Source: Paenibacillus sp. OV219
GTDB taxonomy: Bacteria; Bacillota; Bacilli; Paenibacillales; Paenibacillaceae
Direction: 5' to 3'
NCBI RefSeq assembly: GCF_900110075.1
Contig: NZ_FOCJ01000004.1
Location: 124,001 to 188,000, forward strand
Length of the DNA stretch: 64,000 bases
In this document: positions 43,313 through 52,174 of the stretch, piece by piece
How the letters are laid out: the number at the start of each line of letters is the position of its first letter
How positions within the stretch are numbered: position 1 is the stretch's first letter
The notes under the pieces: generated by a model
The model's database searches: none
What the model was told of the DNA's origin: nothing
What the model saw: only the letters and a program-made list of their open reading frames with translations
Made by a program: the position numbers and the translations under genes

Positions 43313-45439
43313 TTACGCGGACTGACTGCGATGCCTGAACCAATTCTCGAACAAGTTCGCCGGAATCGGCTTCGTAAAGTAAAATCCTTGCGCTTCCTCA
43401 CAATTGCTCTCACGTAAGAACTTGATTTGCTCGTCATTCTCGACGCCTTCAGCGGTCACCTTCAGCTTCAGATTCTTCGCCATCGTCGTAATGGTTGATA
43501 CGATTGCTGCGTCACTTCCGCCCTGCGATAAATCACCGACAAACGAACGATCGATCTTCAGCTTATCAATTGGGAACCGCTTCAAGGAGACAAGCGAGCT
43601 GTAGCCTGTACCGAAGTCATCAATACTAATCTGCACACCAAGCTCCTTCAAGCTTGTTAGCGTCTCAGCAGCAAACTCGACATCACTCGTCATACTCTCG
43701 GTGATCTCTAGCTCGAGAAACTGCGGCGGCATGCCGGTTTGCTCCAAAATCTCTTTAATCCGTTCCGCGAGCTGATGCTGCCTGAACTGGCGCATCGACA
43801 AGTTGACAGACATCATCATCTGCGGCAATCCTGCTTGCTGCCAAGCAACATTTTGCTTACATGCCGCCCTCAGTACCCACTCGCCGAGCTGGAGAATTAG
43901 TCCGTTCTCCTCAGTAAGCGGAATAAATTCGCCTGGCGGCAGCAGTCCACGCTTGGGATGATTCCAGCGGACAAGCGCTTCAACGCCGACTACTTTGCCA
44001 GTAGTTAAATTAACGAGCGGTTGGTAAGCCAATGAGAATTGCTCCTGTTCGATTGCCTTGCGCAAATCGCTCTCCAGACGTAGCCGGTCATGCGATTTCT
44101 GGTTCATCTCCGGCTCGTAGCTGCTATATTCGTTACGGTGCGCTTTAGCACTGTACATAGCAGTATCTGCGTTCTTCAGCAGCACTTCGACACTCTCGCC
44201 ATCCCTCGGGAAGAAGGAAATACCAAGACTGATCGTAATATGATATTCCGCATCGCCAAGCACGAACGGTGCATCAAACAGCCCCATAATCGCCTTTGCC
44301 TGCTTCTCGACACGTTCGTCCTCCGCTTCCTGAATGTCCGGCATCAGCATAACAAACTCGTCCCCACCCATTCGGAACAGATGATTCCCATTACCCGCCG
44401 CATAGCGCAACCGATCGGATACAGCGAGCAGCATCTGATCGCCAAATGAATGGCCTAGCGCGTCGTTGACGTTCTTAAACCGGTCGATATCAAATAGGAA
44501 AACAGCCAATCTGCTATCATTCAACCTGGCGCGCGTAAGCTCTTCGTCAAGCTTATCTTTGAGCAACCGGCGGTTGGACAAGCCTGTCAATTCATCATGG
44601 TAAGCCAAATAATTAATGCGAGATTCTGACCGTTTCTCTTGCTTGAACGGCTCGTAGATCGTTACGTAATAGATCCCCTTCATTAGAAAATAGTAGCCAG
44701 CAAGCTTATAAAGATGTCCGAATAACAAATCGCTGCCATGATCATTAGAGCCCAAGATGAATTGCAGACTCGCGATCGTAAAGAATACGAGCGACTGTAT
44801 AATCGTTAGAAGAGCTTGCGGACGCTCCGTACGATTCAAATACAAAACCATCGTAATTGTGCTTATGTAGGCAAAAATAATGACGAAATGTACAAGCCAG
44901 CGCAGCAATTCAAGCGGCTTGCCAACTAACACAGGTACCGATGACTGTTCGGCAATCATGTAATAGAGTATAGCAACTGTTGCAGCAAGGCCTAGCGACA
45001 AGGCGAAGGCTGGCAACCGTCTTGATGCTCGAATAGGTGCATCGTTCTTGCGGAAAATCACAAACAAGCCGACAGCGCCGACTACCTGAGCAGTATCGGA
45101 GAACAGCGCCGATAGCGATGTCTCCCCTGCCGTCATATAGTAGGGCATCCCTCTCGAGGTCAGCGCGTGCAACAGATCAAACAAGCCGATTGCACTAAAT
45201 AAGGCGGCGGTGTATAGCCGATGTTTCGATAATGATTTGGCGAAAAATAACCAGCCGAGTACTAGCATTGTGAAACTGATGGCAAAGCCGATAAATTCCA
45301 TGCCAGAATGAACGAATAGATACATCCGTTCTGGAATTGCCATATAGAGTTCACTATGGAAGCAACGCACAAGAATAAAGCTGAAGATGGCGACCAATGC
45401 CGTCCACATCGTTATTTTTTCCGCCCGGTTTATTGACAT
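43313..45439 (-). CDS. Cyclic-di-GMP protein: membrane sensor, GGDEF and EAL domains
   Basis: A 708-residue protein from the ATG after AAGGAGG. Residues 1-260 hold about seven membrane segments like the MASE3 sensor. The GGDEF domain has an intact RMGGDEFVML, so cyclase activity is possible; no RxxD inhibitory site precedes it. The EAL domain keeps VEALVRWNHP, LEITESMTSD, DDFGTGYSSL and AEGVENDEQ, so phosphodiesterase activity is also expected. Such hybrid proteins usually work in one direction at a time. The signal is unknown. Confidence 0.92.
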   Translation of the reverse strand: MSINRAEKITMWTALVAIFSFILVRCFHSELYMAIPERMYLFVHSGMEFIGFAISFTMLVLGWLFFAKSLSKHRLYTAALFSAIGLFDLLHALTSRGMPYYMTAGETSLSALFSDTAQVVGAVGLFVIFRKNDAPIRASRRLPAFALSLGLAATVAILYYMIAEQSSVPVLVGKPLELLRWLVHFVIIFAYISTITMVLYLNRTERPQALLTIIQSLVFFTIASLQFILGSNDHGSDLLFGHLYKLAGYYFLMKGIYYVTIYEPFKQEKRSESRINYLAYHDELTGLSNRRLLKDKLDEELTRARLNDSRLAVFLFDIDRFKNVNDALGHSFGDQMLLAVSDRLRYAAGNGNHLFRMGGDEFVMLMPDIQEAEDERVEKQAKAIMGLFDAPFVLGDAEYHITISLGISFFPRDGESVEVLLKNADTAMYSAKAHRNEYSSYEPEMNQKSHDRLRLESDLRKAIEQEQFSLAYQPLVNLTTGKVVGVEALVRWNHPKRGLLPPGEFIPLTEENGLILQLGEWVLRAACKQNVAWQQAGLPQMMMSVNLSMRQFRQHQLAERIKEILEQTGMPPQFLELEITESMTSDVEFAAETLTSLKELGVQISIDDFGTGYSSLVSLKRFPIDKLKIDRSFVGDLSQGGSDAAIVSTITTMAKNLKLKVTAEGVENDEQIKFLRESNCEEAQGFYFTKPIPANLFENWFRHRSQSA

Positions 45440-45501
45440 GATGTCCTCCTTCAACAAATGCCACTGCTGTCTGCATGTCTGTCGCGAATGAATAGATATT
45501 C

Positions 45502-46299
45502 TTAATAGGCATGCGGGGGACGAAGTTCAACACCAGCGCCCTCCAAGCCTTGACGCAGCAGCGCGGCAAACTCGGCGGCATGCGGACCGTCACCGTGCAG
45601 GCAGACGGTATCTCCCTGTACGGTCGTCTCCAGACCTGATGTTGTCTTGACCTTGCCATGGGTAAGAATGGCGAGCGTCTGCGCCAGCGCAGCGTCTGGT
45701 GTTGTAAGCAACGCGCCTGGCATATCTCGCGGCGTCAGCTTGCCATCTTGCTGATAGGTGCGGTCGGCAAACACTTCCGATACACGAAGCATCCCCTGCT
45801 TATCCGCAGCTGTCAGCAGCTCACTTCCCCATTGCCCGAATATCAAAACGCGTGCATCGAATGATTTCACGGCGCGCACGAATGCCTCCGCAAGGGCAGG
45901 GTTGCGGCCGGCCATATGATAGAGTGCGCCATGCGGCTTCACGTGTCGCAGCGTGCCGCCGGTGATGCTTTGAACGAAAGCTTGCAGCGCTCCGATTTGG
46001 TAGAGCGTCAAATCGTAGACCTCCTGCGGGCTGACTGCCATCTCCCGACGGCCGAAGCCGAGCCGGTCAGGCAAGCCCGGATGCGCACCGATGGCAACGC
46101 CCGCTCCTGCGGCCCGTTCCACTGCTTCTCGCATCGTGTGCGGGTCGCCGGCATGGAAGCCGCAGGCGATATTCACGGAGGTCACATGCTTTAGGAGCGC
46201 TGCATCTTGACCAAACGAATATGCTCCATATCCTTCGCCAAAATCACAATTCAAATCAATGCTTCTCTTCGCTTGAATCATACCTGTATCAATAGTCAT
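45502..46299 (-). CDS. pxpA: 5-oxoprolinase subunit A (LamB/YcsF family)
   Basis: A 265-residue protein. SIDLNCDFGEGYGAY, VNIACGFHAGDP, AIGAHPGLPDRLGFGRREM, HVKPHGALYH and VCLHGDGP are the family landmarks. With PxpB and PxpC it hydrolyses 5-oxoproline to glutamate with ATP. It is last in the minus-strand order pxpB-pxpC-pxpA and starts 28 nt after pxpC. Confidence 0.94.
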   Translation of the reverse strand: MTIDTGMIQAKRSIDLNCDFGEGYGAYSFGQDAALLKHVTSVNIACGFHAGDPHTMREAVERAAGAGVAIGAHPGLPDRLGFGRREMAVSPQEVYDLTLYQIGALQAFVQSITGGTLRHVKPHGALYHMAGRNPALAEAFVRAVKSFDARVLIFGQWGSELLTAADKQGMLRVSEVFADRTYQQDGKLTPRDMPGALLTTPDAALAQTLAILTHGKVKTTSGLETTVQGDTVCLHGDGPHAAEFAALLRQGLEGAGVELRPPHAY

Positions 46300-46327
46300 A
46301 TCGGCAATTGGCGCTCCATTCTTTACC

Positions 46328-47401
46328 TCAAATTAAGTGGATGCGGCTACGCAGCCGAATCGCTGCGGAAAGCAGCCGCATCTCGCGTTCTTGGTCAAGT
46401 AGAATACGCTGCGCCTCGCCTAATGTAACTTCTGTAAATGTCAGCCAATCACCAGGCCTGCACTGCGCAAGCACAGGCAAATCGGCGCTAATGACGTGCG
46501 CGATCTTCGGATAACCGCCGGTCGTCTGACAATCGGCGGCTAATATAATCGGCGTCCCGCCATGCGGCACTTGCACCGTGCCGGCGATGACGCCATGGGA
46601 CAGCAGTTCTGCGCTGTCCGAGATTTCAAGAGGGGGGCCATCTAGGCGGACCCCCATTCGATCCGAGGCGGGAGCAACGCGGTAGCGCTCCCGCATAAAC
46701 GCCGTACGGGCCGCTTCGCGGAATTGCCCGTACTCGGCGCCAGGCACCACGCGAAGCACCGTGGTGCTACGTTTGCCGCTGCTGCTAGGCGAAGCCAGCA
46801 GCGGCGTTCGCGGCGGAGCCGCGAACCAGGCCGGGGCCGCCCAGTTCGGGCGGCGGCCCTCGGCCCCGGCGGCGGCACGCGCGGCGAGCGAAGCGTGCCA
46901 CGCGGCCGCGCGTGCGCGCCCTGCGGCGTCGGCGTCGCTGCCGCAGGGGAGCACGTCGCCGCCGCGAAGCGCGCGGCCCGCGATGCCGCCGATGCCGGCG
47001 CGCGTGTCCGTGCTGCGGCTGCCGAGTACGGGCACCGCGTCAATGCCGCCGGCGACGGCGACGTAGGCCCGGCAGCCGCTGACCGCTTGGCCGAAGGCGA
47101 TAACCGCGCCTGCGGCAGCCCATACCGGCCGCCACTGAGGCAATGGCTCGCCGTCGATTGTCGGCGCCATCTGCGCACCGGTCACAGCGAGCAGCACATC
47201 CTGCTCGAGCCGCAGCTGCGGCCCGTTTAGCGTCAATTCAAGCGCTGCTGCGCCTTCGGCATTGCCGACAAGCATATTGGCTATCCGCAGCGCGATGCGA
47301 TCCATCGCGCCGCCCTCCGGTATGCCGCCTTGGCGCCAGCCGGGACGTCCCAAATCTTGCACCGTCGTATGAAAGCCCGGTTTCATAACGATTATAGTCA
47401 T
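46328..47401 (-). CDS. pxpC: 5-oxoprolinase subunit C (biotin-dependent carboxylase-like, KipA family)
   Basis: A 357-residue protein beginning IVMKPGFHTTVQDLGRPGWR, with GGAMDRIALRIAN, SDRMGVRLDG and the C-terminal TTGGYPKIAHVISADL, all typical of the family. It overlaps pxpB by 4 nt (ATGA). Residues about 150-216 are an Ala/Arg/Pro-rich linker encoded by extremely G+C-rich DNA that contains six consecutive perfect inverted repeats, unlike the rest of the gene. The reading frame stays open, so the protein is probably functional with an enlarged loop. Confidence 0.92.
   Translation of the reverse strand: MTIIVMKPGFHTTVQDLGRPGWRQGGIPEGGAMDRIALRIANMLVGNAEGAAALELTLNGPQLRLEQDVLLAVTGAQMAPTIDGEPLPQWRPVWAAAGAVIAFGQAVSGCRAYVAVAGGIDAVPVLGSRSTDTRAGIGGIAGRALRGGDVLPCGSDADAAGRARAAAWHASLAARAAAGAEGRRPNWAAPAWFAAPPRTPLLASPSSSGKRSTTVLRVVPGAEYGQFREAARTAFMRERYRVAPASDRMGVRLDGPPLEISDSAELLSHGVIAGTVQVPHGGTPIILAADCQTTGGYPKIAHVISADLPVLAQCRPGDWLTFTEVTLGEAQRILLDQEREMRLLSAAIRLRSRIHLI
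46755..46946. repeat. Chain of perfect inverted repeats within pxpC
   Basis: Arms (bp): AGCACC/GGTGCT (46755-46768); GCCGCTGCTG/CAGCAGCGGC (46775-46805); GTTCGCGGC/GCCGCGAAC (46806-46826); CCGGGGCCG/CGGCCCCGG (46831-46869, with an inner GCCGCCC/GGGCGGC stem); GCACGCGCGGC/GCCGCGCGTGC (46875-46915); CTGCGGC/GCCGCAG (46921-46946). All arms are perfect. Confidence 0.9.
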
Positions 47402-48090
47402 CGCGATTCTCCCAGAGCATACGAGCCTTCATCGATAGGGACGAATCGAACGACATCGCCCGTCCGCAGCAAAATCGGCTCAGCTCGCTTCGGATCAAAC
47501 AAACTTAGCGGCGTGCGGCCAATTAACTGCCAGCCACCTGGCGTAGCCAACGGGTAAACGCCGGTCTGCCCGCCTGCGATGCCAACTGCCCCTGCCGGAA
47601 CGACGCTTCGCGGCGAGGACCGGCGCGGTTGGCTAAGCTCCGGCGGCAATCCTGTCAAATACGGAAATCCCGGCATAAAGCCGATCATTGCCACCCGGTA
47701 CACCGCTTCGGCATGCCGCTTAATAAACTCTTTCTCGCTCATCCCAGCCCGCTCCGCGCACTGCGGCAGATCAGGCCCATCCATTTTGCCATAATAAACG
47801 GGAATTTCGATGACGCGTGGTTCGGGGAGCAATGTTGGATCAGGCTGTATATGGCCCTGTAGAAGCGTCCACACCTCGGCAGCCGCCTCTTCATACAAGA
47901 GCTGCAAAGGATCATAAACGACGGTTACCGTCGTATATGCCGGAACAACATCTAGGATCCAACTGCGTCCCGCTGATCGAAGCACTTCCGCCATCCCCGC
48001 ACTTTGCTGCCCTACGGGCTGATTCTCATGCTGAAGCGGCAGCTGAATGACCAGCGCGCGGTCGCCAAGCGGTATAATGTTCCTATTCAT
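47398..48090 (-). CDS. pxpB: 5-oxoprolinase subunit B (KipI family)
   Basis: About 230 residues from the ATG at 48090 (NRNIIPLGDRALVIQL), the usual family opening; the frame is open back to 48129 and the true start is uncertain because no strong ribosome binding site is seen. EIPVYYGKMDGPDLPQCAER, FMPGFPYLTGLP, VPAGAVGIAGGQTGVYP and TPGGWQLIGRTPLSLFDP are family landmarks. It is first in the pxpB-pxpC-pxpA operon. In Bacillus the homologue KipI also inhibits the sporulation kinase KinA. Confidence 0.9.
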   Translation of the reverse strand: MNRNIIPLGDRALVIQLPLQHENQPVGQQSAGMAEVLRSAGRSWILDVVPAYTTVTVVYDPLQLLYEEAAAEVWTLLQGHIQPDPTLLPEPRVIEIPVYYGKMDGPDLPQCAERAGMSEKEFIKRHAEAVYRVAMIGFMPGFPYLTGLPPELSQPRRSSPRSVVPAGAVGIAGGQTGVYPLATPGGWQLIGRTPLSLFDPKRAEPILLRTGDVVRFVPIDEGSYALGESR

Positions 48091-48268
48091 TCCATCCGCC
48101 GCGGTCACAAAATTCACCATTTTTCTCAAATTTTCTACATTGCAAATAGAAGTTGGAAGTTAATTCCGTTTATGTTGTTACCCTCTAGTTTGTACCATTA
48201 CAGCCCTTTTTGTCTAGCATCTTCTTAACACTTTCCTAAAACATTTTCCGACAAAAGAAGCCTTTCTT

Positions 48269-49678
48269 CTACGAAGTATAACGATTGATTACATCGACGA
48301 GCAGATCGTTCAGCGCTTTCACTTCAAATTCGCCGACCGCTGGCTTCAAATGGTCGTTTCCAATGCCGCTGTGATCGGTCAAGAACAAGTAAGTACCGCC
48401 TGTGGCAGCCGCAATAAACCGCATCAAATACTCCGTGCTGACATCCACGCCGCTTGATGCGACCGGGATGATCCGAATGGCTTCGGCAGATGCTGTCTCG
48501 ATCAGCTCATGCATGTGTTTCGTCACTTTGCGATCATGGTGCGGCGGGGCATCCATGACGAGGAACAAAAGGCGTGCTCTAGCGTCATTGCTCCATTTGT
48601 GCTCATTGATCGCATTGTCCAGCGCTTGGTCCACTGCCTCCGGAAAATCTCCACCGCCTGCTGCTTTCTGCTCTCCAAGCTGTTTCACGACATCATCAAT
48701 ATCGCCCGTAAACGGAAAATCACGCACGACATAGGCATCGTTCTTATCCCGGTAAAAGTTCGCGCTCACCCGGATATCTAGCTGTTGTCCGTTGTCCTGG
48801 CCGACTCGCTCGACAACGTCCTTCAGCTCTGTTTTGAGATAGTTCAACTCATCCTCCATCGAACCCGTCGTATCTACGACTAGCATCAGATCAAGCGCAC
48901 TAGGGATTTTGGCAGAAGCGTCGAGATCTATCTTCAAGGCAGAGTCTCTTGGGATCGGCACATTCTCGTACCGTTTCTCGCTGTTGCCAGATTGCACAAC
49001 CACGCCGTACGTGTCGTCCGTCCCTTGCTCATCGAACAAGCCTGCAAAAGCATACGCTTCTCCGTCCATATTGGTGTGCGCTTCCCAGATTGTCTCTCCG
49101 TCTTCATCCACGATGCTGACATCAGCGTCAGGTACCGGCTTGCCGCCTCCCGTCACGATCACCTCTAGCCGATTCTCCGGAAACATCGACCAGTACGACT
49201 CGTTATCTGCCCCTTCATTACCCTGAAGCAGCTTCTTCCACCTCTTCCACTCCCCGAGGTCATCCCATTCTCCCGCTGTCAATTGGCCCGGTTGCGAGCT
49301 GTCGTATTGCGAGTTGCCAGTTTCATCATGAGAATCCTTAGTGTCAGTCCGATCTGTGTCGTCTGCCGCGGGTTTGTCTGGAGCGGCTGTGCTGTCTGAT
49401 GTGCTGGAATTGGAGTTACTGCTGGAGCTGTTGTCCGCTTTGTTTGCAGAGCTGCTGTTGTCTGCGGCATCCGAGCTTGCTGCGTTCCCCGTATCATTCG
49501 TCGCCGTATTCGAAGCATTTTCCGAAGAACTGTTATTGCCTTGATTGTTGTTGCCGGAAGAACATCCCGTCATAAGCGTAATGAGTGCGGTTGCCAGTAA
49601 TAGGCCTACTTTGAGCTTTGCTGCGCGTTTCTGAATTCTTTCTCTCTTTAGTTTGAATCGCTTCATTGGTTGTTGCAT
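48269..49678 (-). CDS. VWA-domain lipoprotein
   Basis: A 469-residue protein from the ATG after AAGGGGGAA. A basic leader and hydrophobic stretch end in the lipobox LMTGC, so the protein is anchored outside the membrane. A Ser/Asn/Asp/Thr-rich linker of about 100 residues follows, then a short beta domain (VTGGGKPVPDADVSIVDEDG, transthyretin-like) and a von Willebrand A domain with the metal site LVVDTTGSM and VMDAPPHHD. Such proteins mediate adhesion or protein assembly. The partner is unknown, and it is transcribed alone, divergent from a small unknown gene. Confidence 0.85.
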   Translation of the reverse strand: MQQPMKRFKLKRERIQKRAAKLKVGLLLATALITLMTGCSSGNNNQGNNSSSENASNTATNDTGNAASSDAADNSSSANKADNSSSSNSNSSTSDSTAAPDKPAADDTDRTDTKDSHDETGNSQYDSSQPGQLTAGEWDDLGEWKRWKKLLQGNEGADNESYWSMFPENRLEVIVTGGGKPVPDADVSIVDEDGETIWEAHTNMDGEAYAFAGLFDEQGTDDTYGVVVQSGNSEKRYENVPIPRDSALKIDLDASAKIPSALDLMLVVDTTGSMEDELNYLKTELKDVVERVGQDNGQQLDIRVSANFYRDKNDAYVVRDFPFTGDIDDVVKQLGEQKAAGGGDFPEAVDQALDNAINEHKWSNDARARLLFLVMDAPPHHDRKVTKHMHELIETASAEAIRIIPVASSGVDVSTEYLMRFIAAATGGTYLFLTDHSGIGNDHLKPAVGEFEVKALNDLLVDVINRYTS

Positions 49679-49836
49679 TCCTATTCCCCCTTGAGTCGCA
49701 AGTTCAGACTCCAATATTTGTAAAAGGCGTCTTATCACTTTCGACGTGTGGGCCGGAGCAATTGTTGCAATATGAGAGGTGGGACATTACAATCGGGAGA
49801 AGATTATTTTTGCGAGAAGGAAGGAGGCTTATTGCC

Positions 49837-50139
49837 TTGGAAACGTATCATTTGGCGGAGCTTAGTATTACATATAACGAGAACACCACGCGGCTTGCTT
49901 TCACGGCTGCCCAGCTCGTAGTTGTCACGGAGACGGGCTTTAAGCTGTGGTACATTGAGATTGACGGGATGACGCAGACGTCGCTGCTTCGTATGTTCAA
50001 CGAATCCGAGCAGATCGGCGTTACACTTGCGGGGATCACTGCCGGTGGCAAACCGTTCAACGCATATGGCTACTTCCATCCGAACGTCCAGCACCACGCA
50101 GCAGCAATCCGCGGCGATGGGGAGTTGGCAGGGTTTTAA
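49837..50139 (+). CDS. Small protein of unknown function
   Basis: One hundred residues from a TTG 9 nt after AAGGAGG; the longer frame to 49666 has no ribosome binding site. The chain looks like a mixed alpha/beta cytoplasmic protein (LSITYNENTTRLAFTAAQLV, TGFKLWYIEIDG) with no signal peptide or Cys. No family was recognised. It is divergent from the VWA gene and followed by a hairpin with a T6 tail. Confidence 0.65.
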   Translation: METYHLAELSITYNENTTRLAFTAAQLVVVTETGFKLWYIEIDGMTQTSLLRMFNESEQIGVTLAGITAGGKPFNAYGYFHPNVQHHAAAIRGDGELAGF

Positions 50140-50159
50140 AAGAGAGCTCAGCAGAGAGA

Positions 50160-50196
50160 CGCGTCGAGGTGAGGACCTCTCCTCGCGTTTTTTCCG
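50160..50196 (+). terminator. Terminator after the small unknown gene
   Basis: CGCG ends enclose an inner GAGGT/ACCTC stem, followed by TTTTTT; about 20 nt past the stop. Confidence 0.7.
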
Positions 50197-50223
50197 TTGG
50201 TATGCAGCGTAGGAGAGGGCAGG

Positions 50224-51220
50224 AAAGCACTCTTGCGTGATTTTGTTTGGTTTTCTGAGTAAGAGGGGTACGGGGTACTCCTCTTGGGCTATTTTTGCTG
50301 ATCTTCTGCTCAAGAGGGGTACCTGCTACCCCTCTTGGGCTGTTTTTGCTGGTTTTCTGCTCAAGTGGGGTACTGGTTACTCCTCTTGAGCTGTTTTTGC
50401 TGGTTATCTGCTCGAGTGGGGTACTGGTTACTCCTCTTGCACCTGAGGAATTTCGGTCGCAGTGAGGTATCTCGCACATTGATAGAGTAACTAGTTAGTC
50501 AACTAGACCTGCTACATTCTCCCATCCCTACTATGTAGTCCACCTAACCAGCTACTTTCCTACTTTCCTCATTCCACCAAATTCCCACCAATGTAGTCCA
50601 CCAGAGCAGCTTCTTTCACTCATCCCACCGGATTTACACCAATGTAGTCCACCAGACCAGCTACTTGCCTTCATTCCGCTAGATTTCCACCAATGTAGTC
50701 CACCAGACCAGCTACTTTCTCTCATTCCGCAAGATTTTCCACCAATGTAGTCCACCAGACCAGCTACTTTCGCTCATTTCGCCAAATTTCCTCCAATGTA
50801 GTCCACCAGACCAGCTACATTCTCAAATTCCACCGATTTTCCACCAATGTAGTCCATCTAACCAGCTACTTTCTCTCATGACACCTGAATTCCGCCGATG
50901 TAGTCCACCAGACCAGCTACATTCTCAAATTCCATCGAAATTCCACCAATGTAGTCCAACAATCCAGCTACTTTCCCTCATTCCACCGAATTTCCACCAA
51001 TGTAGTCTACCAGGCCCCAGCTACTTGACTCCAAAGAAGAGCACTACGTGATACTACTCTGTCGGCATCCCGACCCATTTCCCCCCAATGTGTATCCCTG
51101 GGGATACTCTTTCAGCTTTCCGGTCCATTTCCCGCCAATGTGCATCGCTACGGGATACTCTTTCGGCATTCCGACCCATTTCCCCCCAATGTGTATCCCT
51201 AGATGACTCTCTTTCACACC
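50224..51220. repeat. About 1 kb of palindromic intergenic repeats in three sub-families
   Basis: First, 51-bp units with an AAGAGGGGTA-CCTGC-TACCCCTCTT core (50312-50336 is perfect) recur at about 50260-50440. Second, about ten units of about 52 bp carry GTAGTCCACCAGACCAGCTA joined by ATTTCCACCAAT connectors (50510-51020). Third, three units carry GTATCCC-TG-GGGATAC or degenerate forms (51090-51210). The 50140-51332 interval contains no credible gene; short frames rich in Gly-Leu-His-Trp are repeat translations. Confidence 0.9.
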
Positions 51221-51332
51221 ATTCACCGTTGTTCCCCTCCAAGGACCCTCACTCCCCACTCCAACCAAAAAAAACACCGACCTCATCCCCATTCGGATGA
51301 AGCCGATGCCCATAAACACATCATCACTGCCT

Positions 51333-51911
51333 TTACACCGTAATGCCTCTAAAAAACAACTCGAATGCCATCGCCATCCGACTATCGAGCGGCTCGTCGT
51401 TCTCCTCCATCGACCAGATGATGAGTGTTCCAAAGTAAGATTGGAACGCCTGCTGGGCAATCATCTCGGCTGGCATGTCGCGGCGAAGCTCGCCGTTGTC
51501 CTGGCCTTGTCGGATGAGCGGGAGGAGCACCTCCTTGAGCGAGTCGAGCAAACGATTGTGCGACCCCAGCTGACGCTGGCTGCCGAACATCGCTTGGAAG
51601 AGCGCTCGCGTGAGCGTCTTGCTCAGCTCAAACTCCTTCACGAGCTGGAAGATCAATAACTGAAACCGCGGTACGAGCGGTCCCGGCTGGTCCTTTAGCT
51701 TCGCGACCTCATTCATGGCGAATACTGCCTGCAAATCACATATAAGCTCATCCTTCGATGAGAAATAGTTAAAAAAAGTCCCCTTCGCAACACCAGCCTG
51801 CTTCGCGATCTCTTCGATCGTCGTCGCTTCATAGCCATGATCGGCGATCAAATCAAGCGCCGCTTCCTTGATGCGCAGGCGCGTCTGTTCCTTCTTGAGC
51901 TCGCGCTTCAT
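51333..51911 (-). CDS. TetR-family repressor
   Basis: A 192-residue protein from the ATG 8 nt after GGAGG. Residues 10-55 are the helix-turn-helix (AALDLIADHGYEATTIEEIA with VAKGTFFNYFSSKDEL). The C-terminal helical domain binds an unknown ligand. It is divergent from an MMPL exporter gene and two similar operator-like sequences lie between them, so it most likely represses the exporter and itself. Confidence 0.92.
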   Translation of the reverse strand: MKRELKKEQTRLRIKEAALDLIADHGYEATTIEEIAKQAGVAKGTFFNYFSSKDELICDLQAVFAMNEVAKLKDQPGPLVPRFQLLIFQLVKEFELSKTLTRALFQAMFGSQRQLGSHNRLLDSLKEVLLPLIRQGQDNGELRRDMPAEMIAQQAFQSYFGTLIIWSMEENDEPLDSRMAMAFELFFRGITV

Positions 51912-51986
51912 CGCTCGTTCCTCCGTCATTTCTGCGTTTTACTCTCTTTTATTGTAGCATAGCCCCTACTTAACGTAAACATTACT

Positions 51987-52097
51987 TGACCGTCGGTATA
52001 AGTTTCTTATAATTCATGATACAACACATTCACATAAAAACTCTTATATGCCTGATATATCTGTGAAATACAATGTAAAATAATTATGACCGACAGT
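51987..52097. promoter_or_regulatory. Two candidate TetR operators
   Basis: TGACCGTCGGT (51987-51997) and TGACCGACAGT (52087-52097) agree at 9 of 11 positions; the first contains the perfect palindrome ACCG-T-CGGT. They flank the divergent start regions, 100 bp apart. Confidence 0.65.
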
Positions 52098-52105
52098 CCA
52101 AAATA

Positions 52106-52135
52106 TTGACTTCTGTTCTTCCGTTACGCTATAAC
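52106..52135 (+). promoter_or_regulatory. Promoter of the MMPL gene
   Basis: TTGACT (52106-52111) and TATAAC (52130-52135) are 18 nt apart, immediately downstream of the second operator-like site. Confidence 0.65.
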
Positions 52136-52174
52136 TAAACTTAGAGAATACGAAGTTTAGGGAGGAATTCAGAA

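Noticed and set aside
50552-51460. Several frames coding Gly-Leu-His-Trp-type repeats
   Set aside because: They are translations of the palindromic intergenic repeats, with no ribosome binding site; one also runs antisense into the TetR gene.
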